A stretch of 16,371 nucleotides of DNA from Candidatus Albibeggiatoa sp. nov. BB20 (GCA_016744725.1 JADGDW010000111.1:1-16371), one strand, 5' to 3'. Counted from the stretch's first letter, positions 7,501 through 14,983 are shown. The notes: generated from the letters alone by a model not told the origin. Program-made: numbers and translations.

Positions 7501-7529
7501 AGTATAAGCGGCAATAGGCTGTGGGGCAA
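7501..7529 (-). promoter_or_regulatory. Promoter for the DUF1451 gene
   Basis: On the minus strand, TTGCCC (7529-7524) and TATACT (7506-7501) are 17 bases apart. Both boxes are close to consensus and lie a short distance upstream of the ATG at 7468. Confidence 0.5.
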
Positions 7530-7698
7530 AAAGGATTAAGTCAGTTCCGAAAAACACTCTCTTTGTTTATCAGTATGAGACTCGAGTTGTACGCTGTGCA
7601 TAATCGCTTTTCCTTGTATTGCTATCTAAAACATAGTGCTTTCTCAAATACTATCAATATACAATAATTAACTTTGTTCTTGTACGCAGCTTGGTTAT

Positions 7699-7704
7699 TA
7701 TAAT
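7699..7704 (+). promoter_or_regulatory. -10 box of the NACHT-like gene
   Basis: A perfect TATAAT lies 31 bases before the ATG at 7736. It overlaps an alternative ATG at 7703, so if it is used, translation must start downstream. The best upstream element, TTGTTC at 7674-7679, is 19 bases away, which is poor. Confidence 0.3.
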
Positions 7705-7735
7705 GTTATTGCGTATTTCAGTTGGGCTTGCAGCA

Positions 7736-8902
7736 ATGAGTGAAAACAATAAATCAAACAATACAACAATAATGAATTTTTATCATGATGTGAATGACTC
7801 GAATATTAATACAGGTCATTACAGTCAGCAGCAATCTGCAATTCATACCGTATCGCCCACACCTGCTAATTCTATATTGCTGGATGGATTGGATGAGGTG
7901 CAAATTGAATATCGAGATCAGTGTGTTGCCGCGATTAACCAGTTTGCCTGTACTTATGATTTGGGTGGTTTAGCGGTTTGTTGTCGGATTACGGAATATA
8001 AAGCGTTATCTCAGCGTTTGAAATTTGGTTTTGCTGTGCGATTAAAGCATTTAACCCAGAGTCAAATTCAAGCTTATTTGCAGCAAGCAGGGGAGCGTTT
8101 TTCTAGTTTAAATCAGTTATTACAACAAGATAAAAAGTTAAGAAAATTAGCTCGTTCGCCTTTTATGTTGAGTGTGATGAGTTTTGCTTATGAAAATATG
8201 CCGATTCAAGAAGTGCAACAATCTCAAGCATCTGATTTAAAGCAACGTCAGAGTCAGTTATTTGATGCTTATATCGAGCAAACTCTGCAAAGAAAAGGCA
8301 AGTTGCAGCCTGATGAGAAAGAGGAAATCAAACATAAATTAAGCTGGCTAGGATTCCAAATGCAGCAGCATGGGCAATCTGTGTTTATGTTGGAGAATGT
8401 ACAAACTTCTTGGTTAAGCTGTACTGGACAACAATGGAGTTTTGCGCTGATTTACGGGCTGATTATAGGGATGATTGGAGGACTAATAGATGCAGGTTTG
8501 GAAAAGCAATTATCTAAAGATAAAGTACAACCAAATCAAGGTATTCGTTTCACTCTTAAAAATTCGCTGGTTTTAGGTTCTGTTTGGGGTATTTTATTTG
8601 GCTTATTAATGGGCAGTGCAATGTGGGTATTGGTTTTAAATAATCATACTCTTGCAACCAATTTATTCATTGGTGTTAGTGTAAGTATTTTTGGTGGTTT
8701 TCTTTATTATGGGGGAGGCTCTATTATTCAACACTATAGCCTACGCTTAACTCTATGCTTGTTTAAAACTTTCCCTCTCAACGCTATTCCCTTTCTTGAC
8801 CATTGCACAAAGCTGATTTTACTACGCCGGGTTGGTGGTGGTTATCTTTTCATTCATCGCTTATTGTTAGAACACTTTGCACAAAAATACCGTAAAAAAT
8901 AG
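7736..8902 (+). CDS. NACHT-family NTPase remnant or variant lacking the P-loop, with membrane helices
   Basis: A 388-residue protein from the ATG at 7736 (frame open to 7691). Residues 1-45 are polar and Asn/Gln-rich with a repeat-like NFYHDVNDSNINTG, as in the short beta segments that precede NACHT modules. At residue 46 it passes straight into SILLDGLDEV, the NACHT Walker B. It continues with the sensor-like VCCRITEY (about 81-88), LTQSQIQAYL (106-115), the winged-helix-like LRKLARSPFMLSVM (135-148), and a helical region. Three hydrophobic segments follow (about 235-255, 276-301 and 308-330). Near the C-terminus GGGYLFIHRLLLEHFA (367-382) is the conserved closing motif of bacterial NACHT proteins of this type. 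The roughly 150 residues holding Walker A in relatives are absent, without a frameshift. NTP hydrolysis as usual is unlikely; a scaffold, a decaying gene or an assembly collapse are alternatives. Confidence 0.75.
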   Translation: MSENNKSNNTTIMNFYHDVNDSNINTGHYSQQQSAIHTVSPTPANSILLDGLDEVQIEYRDQCVAAINQFACTYDLGGLAVCCRITEYKALSQRLKFGFAVRLKHLTQSQIQAYLQQAGERFSSLNQLLQQDKKLRKLARSPFMLSVMSFAYENMPIQEVQQSQASDLKQRQSQLFDAYIEQTLQRKGKLQPDEKEEIKHKLSWLGFQMQQHGQSVFMLENVQTSWLSCTGQQWSFALIYGLIIGMIGGLIDAGLEKQLSKDKVQPNQGIRFTLKNSLVLGSVWGILFGLLMGSAMWVLVLNNHTLATNLFIGVSVSIFGGFLYYGGGSIIQHYSLRLTLCLFKTFPLNAIPFLDHCTKLILLRRVGGGYLFIHRLLLEHFAQKYRKK

Positions 8903-8944
8903 AGAGAACATTACTCTAAAACTCATGCAAATACATTTATTAAG

Positions 8945-8974
8945 TTGACCTTCTATGATTATTTAAAGTATATT
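8945..8974 (+). promoter_or_regulatory. Promoter for the CDF transporter gene
   Basis: TTGACC at 8945-8950 and TATATT at 8969-8974 are separated by 18 bases, about 85 bases before the ATG at 9058. Confidence 0.5.
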
Positions 8975-9057
8975 TTCAATTGTTTTTATACTCTGATAAC
9001 AACTTATCTCAGTTGTGTTGTCCCATTTTGTTTATTATCACCCTTCAATAAAAAGCC

Positions 9058-10206
9058 ATGTCTGCCAAACAAACTCCAGAACAACGTTACCTCACTATTC
9101 GCAATATCACCTTAATTGGCGTAATTGGCAATATTCTGCTTTCATTTATCAAACTGGTTTTTGGCTGGCTTGGAAATTCACAAGCCCTAATTGCCGATGG
9201 TATTCACTCCTTATCTGACTTAATCAGCGATGCGGTTGTTATTGTTGCCGCCAAATGGAGCACCGAACAAGCTGATGATGAACACCCTTATGGACATGGC
9301 AGAATTGAAACACTGGCAGCGGTTATCGTCGGGGGTATCTTAATTTTTGTCGCAATACTGATGCTTTTTGATGCAGCACAACGCTTGTGGGAAGCAGAAT
9401 ATTTATTTATACCCACCATGCTCAGCCTCATCGTTGCATTTTTGTCGATTATTATCAAAGAAGCTTTATTCCAATACACTATGATTGCCGCAAAAAAAAT
9501 CCGCTCGCCGATGCTCAAAGCCAATGCGTGGCATCATAGAACCGATGCGATTTCCTCAGTCATCGTTTTTCTCGGCATTATTGGCACTTTTGCAGGCTTC
9601 ATGTGGTTAGATGCTGTTGCCGCAATTGGAGTGAGTTTCATGATTGCCCATGTTGGTTGGGAATTAGGGGTGCGAGGCTTAAAAGAATTAATTGATACCG
9701 CCTTAGATGCTGAAAAAGTCACGCAAATTGAACATAAGATCAAAGTAATTGATGGTGTTAGAACCTTGCACATGCTCCGTACTCGTTATATGGGTTCTCA
9801 TGCTTTAGTCGATGTGCACTTATTGGTGAATCCACGGATTTCCGTCTCTGAAGGACATCAAATTGCCGAAACCGCGCGTCAAACCTTAATCGATGAATTT
9901 GAAGAAATTTCGGAAGTTATGGTGCATGTTGATCCTGAAAATGATGAAGAACATGCGGTTCGGGTTGACTTGCCATCGCGGATTCAAATCACTGAACAAT
10001 TAAAACAATGTTGGTCAGGCATGATTGCAGCCGATGACATTAAACAGGTAACGCTACATTACTTAGGTGGGAAAATCAGTGTTGATGTTGTGCTACCAAT
10101 GGACACCATGCAAAACGTTAATGATGCTCGTCAACTTCGCACTAAACTATGTGAACAAGCTGAAACTGTAACCTGTGTGCGTCGAGTACAAATATTTTTT
10201 CACTAA
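9058..10206 (+). CDS. Cation diffusion facilitator transporter with extra C-terminal domain
   Basis: A 382-residue inner-membrane metal/proton antiporter of the CDF family, probably exporting zinc, iron, manganese or a similar divalent ion. Six membrane helices lie in about residues 15-205. The metal site is visible: DGIHSLSD in helix 2 (Asp47, His50, Asp54) and HHRTD in helix 5 (His159, Asp163). HPYGHGRIE (76-84) is the conserved loop after helix 2. The cytoplasmic dimer domain spans about 206-292 and ends in VMVHVDPE. Family members often stop about here, but this one continues for about 90 residues (VTLHYLGGKISVDVVLPMD), which reads like a second ferredoxin-like metal-sensing fold. The metal specificity cannot be read off. 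The ATG at 9058 fits the family start; no strong ribosome site is seen. Confidence 0.9.
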   Translation: MSAKQTPEQRYLTIRNITLIGVIGNILLSFIKLVFGWLGNSQALIADGIHSLSDLISDAVVIVAAKWSTEQADDEHPYGHGRIETLAAVIVGGILIFVAILMLFDAAQRLWEAEYLFIPTMLSLIVAFLSIIIKEALFQYTMIAAKKIRSPMLKANAWHHRTDAISSVIVFLGIIGTFAGFMWLDAVAAIGVSFMIAHVGWELGVRGLKELIDTALDAEKVTQIEHKIKVIDGVRTLHMLRTRYMGSHALVDVHLLVNPRISVSEGHQIAETARQTLIDEFEEISEVMVHVDPENDEEHAVRVDLPSRIQITEQLKQCWSGMIAADDIKQVTLHYLGGKISVDVVLPMDTMQNVNDARQLRTKLCEQAETVTCVRRVQIFFH

Positions 10207-10335
10207 ACTATGTATTTGACTGAACAGACAAAGGTCTGAAATTTAGCATATTATATTTCAATTATGAGAGTAGATTTCTCTACCATTTTGCCTTATGATG
10301 CTATTTAAATTTCGGTGAATTGAAGTATACAGCTC

Positions 10336-11169
10336 ATGATTCCAAAAGCTTATCGAACTGCACTTATTTTATGTATTTTACCTTTATTTCTCTCAGCTTG
10401 TGGTATTGCACAAAAAAAAGACCCCTTTGAGAAGTTTAACCGCGCCATGTATGACCTAAGTAACGACTTAGATATGATGGTGGTTAGGCCAGCGGCAGAA
10501 ATCTATAAGGCAGCATTACCAGACCCTGTTGATAAGGGTATTAGTAATTTTTTTAGTAATTTAGGTGAATTAACCGTGATTACTAATGATGTTTTACAAT
10601 TCAAGTTTAAACAAGCGGTTGAAGATACGGGTCGTTTTGCGCTCAATTCAACAGTGGGTATTTTAGGCATTCTTGATGTTGCCACTCGTTTTGGACTTGA
10701 AAAGCATTATGAAGATTTTGGACAAACCCTAGGTGTTTGGGGAGTTGGACAAGGTCCTTATCTGTACATTCCGGGGGTTGGCCCATCTACAATTCGAGAT
10801 GTAGCAGGACGGACGGTTGATTTCTCAACTGATGCAAGAACCTACATGGCGGACTCCAGAACCAGCAATGTATCTCGAGCGACAGAATTATTTGATATTA
10901 TTGATATGTCATATGCTGCGGAACTGTTGGATATTCGTTCAGATTTGATTGATATGGAAGCCATTTTAGGCTCAGCCGCAATCGATAAATATTCTTATAT
11001 TCGTGAAGCCTATTTAAAACGACGCGAATATCTTGTTTATGATGGTGATCCGCCTCAAGATGAAGTGGATGAAGATTTTCTATTTGAAGACGAAGATGAC
11101 GAGGAATTTGAGGAGCAAGAGTTTGAAGAAGACAATGCTGCCATAGAAACATCATCAACAAAAATTTAA
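10336..11169 (+). CDS. mlaA: MlaA (VacJ) outer-membrane lipid-asymmetry lipoprotein
   Basis: A 277-residue lipoprotein of the outer membrane that removes phospholipids from the outer leaflet and passes them to the MlaC/MlaFEDB system. It has a signal peptide with lipobox LSAC (lipidated Cys22). Then come the family blocks DPFEKFNRAMYDLSNDLD (29-46), NFFSNLGELTVITNDVLQ (71-88), GRFALNSTVGILGILDVA (99-116), EDFGQTLGVWGVGQGPYLYIPGVGPST and RDVAGRTVD. Beyond about residue 235 the protein adds a strongly acidic tail of nearly 40 residues rich in Asp and Glu, longer and more acidic than in the E. coli protein. No other mla genes are in the window; the next genes are for cell division and 6S RNA. 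Confidence 0.95.
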   Translation: MIPKAYRTALILCILPLFLSACGIAQKKDPFEKFNRAMYDLSNDLDMMVVRPAAEIYKAALPDPVDKGISNFFSNLGELTVITNDVLQFKFKQAVEDTGRFALNSTVGILGILDVATRFGLEKHYEDFGQTLGVWGVGQGPYLYIPGVGPSTIRDVAGRTVDFSTDARTYMADSRTSNVSRATELFDIIDMSYAAELLDIRSDLIDMEAILGSAAIDKYSYIREAYLKRREYLVYDGDPPQDEVDEDFLFEDEDDEEFEEQEFEEDNAAIETSSTKI

Positions 11170-11176
11170 TATCATC

Positions 11177-11389
11177 ATGAATCACTCAACACTGTATTCT
11201 CTTAAAATCCAAGTAGAACAGCTAATCCAACACTGTGGAGAGCTGTCTACTGAAAATCAGACCTTACAGACAGAGATTACAGAATTGTCAGAAGACAAAG
11301 CTATTTTATTAGAAAAAAATCGGATTGCACGTACTAAGATTGAAATGATGATTAGTCGATTAAGAGCAATGGAAATTGACCATGAGTGA
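11177..11389 (+). CDS. TIGR02449/ZapB-like small coiled-coil protein
   Basis: A 70-residue protein that is almost entirely coiled coil, with heptad-like leucines, ENQTLQTEI (26-34) and a C-terminal EKNRIARTKIEMMISRLRAME (46-66). The last block is the signature of the TIGR02449 family, usually encoded just upstream of zapA and often labelled cell division protein ZapB. Its last eight bases overlap the start of zapA (ATGAGTGA), which suggests translational coupling. It may act with ZapA at the FtsZ ring, but this is inferred from gene order. Confidence 0.85.
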   Translation: MNHSTLYSLKIQVEQLIQHCGELSTENQTLQTEITELSEDKAILLEKNRIARTKIEMMISRLRAMEIDHE

Positions 11390-11684
11390 AAGTGTGCAAG
11401 TCAAATTACATATTTTAGGTAAAGATTATGTGTTGGGTTGCCCAGAAACAGAACGCGCCACTTTAGTTGATTCTGCGACCTATTTAAATCGAAAACTACA
11501 AGAAGTCAAAGACGGCGGAAAAGTAGTGAGTAATGAAAGAATGGTTGTTGTGAGCGCATTAAATATCATTCATGAGTACTTCCAATACAAAAATGAAACG
11601 GAAAAAGACCAGTTAAACCTAAATTCTGAACTTTTATCGCTACAAGACAAAATTTCGCTTGCATTATCGGATAGAAAGGAATAA
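11382..11684 (+). CDS. zapA: Cell division protein ZapA
   Basis: A 100-residue protein that stabilises FtsZ bundles at midcell. Residues 1-45 form the ZapA head, with VKLHILGKDYVLGCPETER and LVDSATYLNRKL; MVVVSALNIIHEYF (54-67) starts the long helix that forms the dimer and tetramer coiled coil to the C-terminus. The length is typical. The ATG at 11382 lies inside the end of the upstream coiled-coil gene; a TTG two codons earlier is less likely. It is followed by 6S RNA, a gene order widely seen in gammaproteobacteria. Confidence 0.93.
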   Translation: MSESVQVKLHILGKDYVLGCPETERATLVDSATYLNRKLQEVKDGGKVVSNERMVVVSALNIIHEYFQYKNETEKDQLNLNSELLSLQDKISLALSDRKE

Positions 11685-11687
11685 ATT
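11659..11687 (+). promoter_or_regulatory. Candidate promoter for 6S RNA
   Basis: TTGCAT at 11659-11664 and TAAATT at 11682-11687 are 17 bases apart and overlap the zapA end. A start near 11694 would give a short 5' extension before the mature 6S RNA, which is commonly processed. Confidence 0.4.
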
Positions 11688-11716
11688 TATATCCAAGTAA
11701 CAAGTGCTTTTGGTTT

Positions 11717-11900
11717 AAGGCATCCCCTCTTGTGTAGTTAGACAAGATCATTGAACCTAAACTCAAATATAGGGGACTGATATAGGTAGAGTTGTTGTGC
11801 ATGCCTAGTTTTTAGGAAGCCTGATACTCTATTCGGAAGTCTCCCACCTGAACCTATTCGGTTCAAATCGTACGCTGCATAAGCTGGTGGATGCCTCTTA
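11717..11900 (+). ncRNA. ssrS: 6S RNA
   Basis: A long imperfect hairpin of about 184 bases that binds the sigma70 RNA polymerase holoenzyme by mimicking an open promoter. The terminal stem is visible: AAGGCATCC at 11717-11725 faces GGATGCCT at 11889-11896. Internal blocks match the E. coli RNA by eye: GTGCATGCC followed by AGGAAGCCTGATACT corresponds to GAGCATGCTC and GAGAAGCCTTAAAACT, and ACCTGAACC...GGTTCAAATCGTACGCTGC corresponds to ACCTTGAACC...GGTTCAAGGGTTACAGCCTGC. The position downstream of zapA is the conserved one, and a terminator follows directly. The exact ends are approximate. Confidence 0.92.
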
Positions 11901-11908
11901 ATTTTACC

Positions 11909-11940
11909 GCCCTGTAGGTTTAAGACTTACGGGGCTTTTT
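11909..11940 (+). terminator. Rho-independent terminator after 6S RNA
   Basis: GCCCTGTAGGT at 11909-11919 pairs along all 11 bases (two G-T pairs) with ACTTACGGGGC at 11925-11935 around TTAAG, followed by TTTTT. Confidence 0.9.
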
Positions 11941-12045
11941 CATGTCTGAACACGCCTAATTGATAATGTTTCATGCAAACCACTTGAATTGTGTCATACT
12001 ACAAGCCACACGATTTCTGTAAAGTGTACCTATTGAGGAGTTGTT

Positions 12046-12999
12046 ATGCGCACAATTGCAATTGTTGGTGGAACAGGTTTTGTCGGTAGGCAGCTTGCCA
12101 GTGTATTAGCCAAGCAAAATTGGCACATTAGAATATTAAGCCGTAATAGTGAAGTCAAACGGGATTTATCTGTACTACCCAATGCAACACTACTCAATGT
12201 CGATTATAGTGACCAAAATGCGCTTAATACCGCTTTAAAGGGTTGTGATGTTGTTGCGAATCTTGTGGGTATTTTAAACGAGTCTGGCCGTGATGGCAGT
12301 GGTTTTCGTAAAGCCCACGTTAATCTCGCAGAAAATGTGATTACAGCATGTCAGGCCAATCAAATTAAACGCCTATTGCACATGAGTGCGCTCAATGCGG
12401 ATGCAGAACAAGGTACGAGTCATTATTTGCGTACTAAGGGTGAAGCCGAAAACATTGTTCATGCTGCTGAAAATATCCATACCACCAGCTTTAGGCCTTC
12501 AATAATTTTTGGTATTGAGGACTCCTTTTTCAATCGGTTTGCCGCCTTACTCAAAATCTCCCCCATGTTGCCGTTAGCCAGCCCCAACAGCCGCTTTGCT
12601 CCAGTTCACGTTACTGATGTGGTCAATGCCGTGGCAAATAGTATTGATGATAAAAACACTTATGACCAGCGTTATAACTTATGCGGTGCAGAAGTGTATA
12701 CATTAAAACAACTGGTACAAATGACAGCAAATATGATGAGGATCAAGCGTATTATCGTTGGTTTGCCACAATGGGTGGGTAAAGTCCAAGCAAATATATT
12801 TGAATTTGTGCCGACTAAACCGCTGTCGGTTGATAATTTAAACTCACTCAAGACCGATAGTGTATGCGAATGCAATGATTTAATTGAACAGCTTGGGATA
12901 GAACCACAAACCATTAAAGCCATTATGCCACGCTATTTCGCTCAGCAGAGTTACAGAGAGCAGTATGATAGCTATCGTAGTCAAGCCAGACGTAATTAA
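12046..12999 (+). CDS. NDUFA9-like NAD(P)-binding protein (atypical SDR)
   Basis: A 317-residue soluble protein of the extended/atypical short-chain dehydrogenase group related to complex I subunit NDUFA9. It opens with the Rossmann nucleotide-binding loop GGTGFVG (8-14). CDVVANLVGIL (67-77) is the strand after the cofactor, MSALNADAEQGTSHYLRTKGEAE (113-135) carries the Tyr127-x3-Lys131 pair, and SFRPSIIFG and FAPVHVTDVVNAV are family blocks. Bacterial members bind NAD(P) and may work in quinone- or membrane-linked redox functions; the substrate is unknown. GAGGAG at 12035-12040 is a strong ribosome site five bases before the ATG. It sits after the 6S RNA terminator and before an 11-base-pair hairpin, so it is probably a single-gene unit. 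Confidence 0.88.
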   Translation: MRTIAIVGGTGFVGRQLASVLAKQNWHIRILSRNSEVKRDLSVLPNATLLNVDYSDQNALNTALKGCDVVANLVGILNESGRDGSGFRKAHVNLAENVITACQANQIKRLLHMSALNADAEQGTSHYLRTKGEAENIVHAAENIHTTSFRPSIIFGIEDSFFNRFAALLKISPMLPLASPNSRFAPVHVTDVVNAVANSIDDKNTYDQRYNLCGAEVYTLKQLVQMTANMMRIKRIIVGLPQWVGKVQANIFEFVPTKPLSVDNLNSLKTDSVCECNDLIEQLGIEPQTIKAIMPRYFAQQSYREQYDSYRSQARRN

Positions 13000-13014
13000 A
13001 TAAATGAATTATTT

Positions 13015-13044
13015 TGATGTAGAGTCTTAACTTACTCTGCATCA
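13015..13044 (+). terminator. Strong intergenic hairpin, possible terminator
   Basis: TGATGTAGAGT at 13015-13025 pairs over 11 bases (one G-T pair) with ACTCTGCATCA at 13034-13044 around an eight-base loop. It lies 15 bases after the NDUFA9-like gene stop. No T-run follows immediately, so it may instead be a leader structure of the regulator gene or an mRNA-stabilising end. Confidence 0.5.
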
Positions 13045-13099
13045 GCCAGTAAAATCTTTGTGCATAATTTTACAGTTTACCATTCCAGCAAATACATTC

Positions 13100-13783
13100 A
13101 TGATACAAGCCGAATTACAAGCAAAACCCCTATTTTCTAGCCTTAATCATCAGCAATTAAGTCAGCTATGTGCTGCAACGACAACCATTCAATTATCTGC
13201 ACATAGTCATTTATTTCATCAAGGTGAGCAAGCTCAATATTTTTTTGTGGTCAGAACAGGACAAGTAAAGCTCTATTTAGTTTCAGCCTCTGGCCAAGAA
13301 AAAATTATTGAAATTATCCAAACAGGCCAAACCTTTGCCGAAGCTATTATGTTTATGCAGCAAGCGACAATTTACCCCGTCAATGCAGAAACATTGCAAG
13401 ATACTGAACTGTTACGCATACCCAATCATTTGTTTTTGCAAATTTTACGTGACTCTCCTGATACTTGTTTTAGTGTCATGGGCAATTTAAGCCGACGATT
13501 ACATGGCTTGATTACAGAAATTGATAACTTGAGTCTACAAAATGCAACCTATCGGGTCGTCCATTTTTTAACCCAGCAATTGCCTCCAGAAGTGAATGTG
13601 GAGCAGCACATCGTATTGCCTGTTTCTAAACAAACCTTAGCTCTACGCTTGTCTATCACCCCAGAAACATTCTCCCGAATTTTAAAAAATCTGACCCAAG
13701 CAGATATTCTCAGTGTTAAAGGTAAGAACTTAACCATTCATCAACCACAACAATTACGTAATTATGGTATGAATGAGATTTAA
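13100..13783 (+). CDS. Crp/Fnr-family transcription regulator, Dnr-like
   Basis: A 227-residue regulator. Residues about 10-125 form a cyclic-nucleotide-binding-type beta barrel, containing GQEKIIEI (65-72) and FAEAIMFM (79-86). A dimerisation helix follows (about 126-158), with LSLQNATYRVVHFL (144-157), then a winged helix-turn-helix with LPVSKQTLALRLSITPETFSRIL (173-195), where TPETFSRIL is the recognition helix. These blocks are close to Dnr, the haem-dependent nitric oxide sensor of denitrifiers. There is no FNR-type N-terminal Cys cluster (only Cys24 and Cys123), so oxygen sensing by an iron-sulfur cluster is unlikely. The ATG at 13100 fits the family start; a TTG at 13058 would add 14 residues. 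No good ribosome site is seen. The target genes are unknown, and no denitrification genes are in the window. Confidence 0.85.
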   Translation: MIQAELQAKPLFSSLNHQQLSQLCAATTTIQLSAHSHLFHQGEQAQYFFVVRTGQVKLYLVSASGQEKIIEIIQTGQTFAEAIMFMQQATIYPVNAETLQDTELLRIPNHLFLQILRDSPDTCFSVMGNLSRRLHGLITEIDNLSLQNATYRVVHFLTQQLPPEVNVEQHIVLPVSKQTLALRLSITPETFSRILKNLTQADILSVKGKNLTIHQPQQLRNYGMNEI

Positions 13784-13933
13784 TCATAATTTAGCATTAA
13801 AAATAAATACTTGAAAAACATCTTGCATCTAAGCTTATATTTGACATAAGATTAGTATGGTCATTGGCATTTTATATTTATCACTTATCTCCAACAGATA
13901 ACAATCTAGCATTGGTAATTGTTTGTCGTTAAT

Positions 13934-13942
13934 TGTTATAAT
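13934..13942 (+). promoter_or_regulatory. Extended -10 promoter for the response regulator gene
   Basis: TGTTATAAT at 13934-13942 is a perfect extended -10 element (TGn plus TATAAT), about 70 bases before the ATG at 14012. No good -35 is required with this type. Confidence 0.5.
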
Positions 13943-14011
13943 CTTTCGATCATGCCAAAGGCGTTTTACTTAACAGTGCAAATAACACGAGATACATTCT
14001 AGGAATAAAAT

Positions 14012-14365
14012 ATGGCAGAAAACATTTTGGTTGTTGACGATAGTCGCGTGTCACGGATGCTTATTCGCACTATCATCGCACAAGCAAAACCAGAGGCAAA
14101 CGTAATTGAAGCCAGTAACGCAGAAGAAGCTTTGCAAAAAACCGAGCAAACATCTATTTCTCTTGCAACACTTGATTTAAATATGCCCGGTATGGACGGT
14201 TTATTACTCGCTTCAAAATTAGTAGAACGTTTTCCTGCTGCCAAAATTGGTTTGCTCACGGCCAACATTCAAGAAGGTGTCCGTCAAAGGGCACAAGCAC
14301 TTGGAATTGGCTTCATCTCTAAACCTATCACTGAAGAAAAGATTCTTAACTTTATCAATGGCTGA
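14012..14365 (+). CDS. Single-domain response regulator (CheY-like)
   Basis: A 117-residue receiver domain with no output domain. The acidic pocket Asp9-Asp10, phosphorylation site Asp55 (LDLNMPGMDG), Thr83 (LLTAN) and Lys104-Pro105 (SKP) are all present, so it should be phosphorylated by a histidine kinase elsewhere. AGGA lies about eight bases upstream of the ATG. The gene overlaps the CheC-like gene by eight bases (ATGGCTGA), which implies the two act together: the phosphatase would dephosphorylate this receiver. Whether the output is motility, second messengers or something else cannot be told from the window. Confidence 0.93.
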   Translation: MAENILVVDDSRVSRMLIRTIIAQAKPEANVIEASNAEEALQKTEQTSISLATLDLNMPGMDGLLLASKLVERFPAAKIGLLTANIQEGVRQRAQALGIGFISKPITEEKILNFING

Positions 14366-14978
14366 CATACAGTTAACTCCTCTACAATACGATGCGATTA
14401 CCGAATTACTTAATATCGGTATGGGGCAAGCTGCGGCTTCTTTGAGCGAAATGGTAGGAGAAGAAGTTAAACTTTCTATTCCTAGTGTTGAATTATTACC
14501 TCGCTATATTGCTGCTGAACAAATTGAAATACACTCAAGCAATCGAATTGCTGCAATTAAACAACATTTCAACGGCCCTTTTTGGGGAGACGCACTACTA
14601 CTCTTTGCAGAAGATAAAAGTATCGAGTTAGTTAAAACAATAATTAAAGAGGACTTGCCGCTTGAATTACTAAAAGAATTAGAGCGGGATGCTTTGCTCG
14701 AAATTGGTAATATTATCTTAAATTCTTGTTTAGCCAGCCTTGCCAATATTCTAACTCATGAATTACATAGTGATTTGCCTACATTTGTTTCAGGCTCAGC
14801 AAATGATATTTTAAAAGGTACGCAGGAAAATGATTTAGTCATGTTTTTACGTATGGACTTCTCACTCAAGACTAAAGAAGTTGATGGTTATGTGGCCTTT
14901 GTACTCGAAATTCCTTCCATTGAACGCTTTATTCATAGTATTAATAACTATTTAGGTGTCATTACTTCTGCTGCATAA
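14358..14978 (+). CDS. CheC-family response-regulator phosphatase
   Basis: A 206-residue protein of the CheC/CheX/FliY fold. It shows the two characteristic active-site helices, each with Glu-x2-Asn: ITELLNIGMGQAA (Glu16, Asn19) and ALLEIGNIILNSC (Glu115, Asn118). These dephosphorylate CheY-type regulators. The middle (about 40-90) includes the beta strands of the fold. The ATG at 14358 is inside the end of the upstream response regulator gene, a coupling that supports a shared role; upstream codons in the frame lie within the regulator's coding sequence and are unlikely starts. No CheA, CheD or methyl-accepting protein is nearby. Confidence 0.85.
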   Translation: MADIQLTPLQYDAITELLNIGMGQAAASLSEMVGEEVKLSIPSVELLPRYIAAEQIEIHSSNRIAAIKQHFNGPFWGDALLLFAEDKSIELVKTIIKEDLPLELLKELERDALLEIGNIILNSCLASLANILTHELHSDLPTFVSGSANDILKGTQENDLVMFLRMDFSLKTKEVDGYVAFVLEIPSIERFIHSINNYLGVITSAA

Positions 14979-14983
14979 AAACT

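Noticed and set aside
10225..10238. CAGAC/GTCTG hairpin after the CDF gene as a terminator
   Set aside because: The five-base-pair stem is weak and has no T-run after it.
11860..11880. GGTTCAAATC resembling a tRNA T-loop
   Set aside because: There is no acceptor or anticodon stem around it, and it fits a conserved block of 6S RNA.
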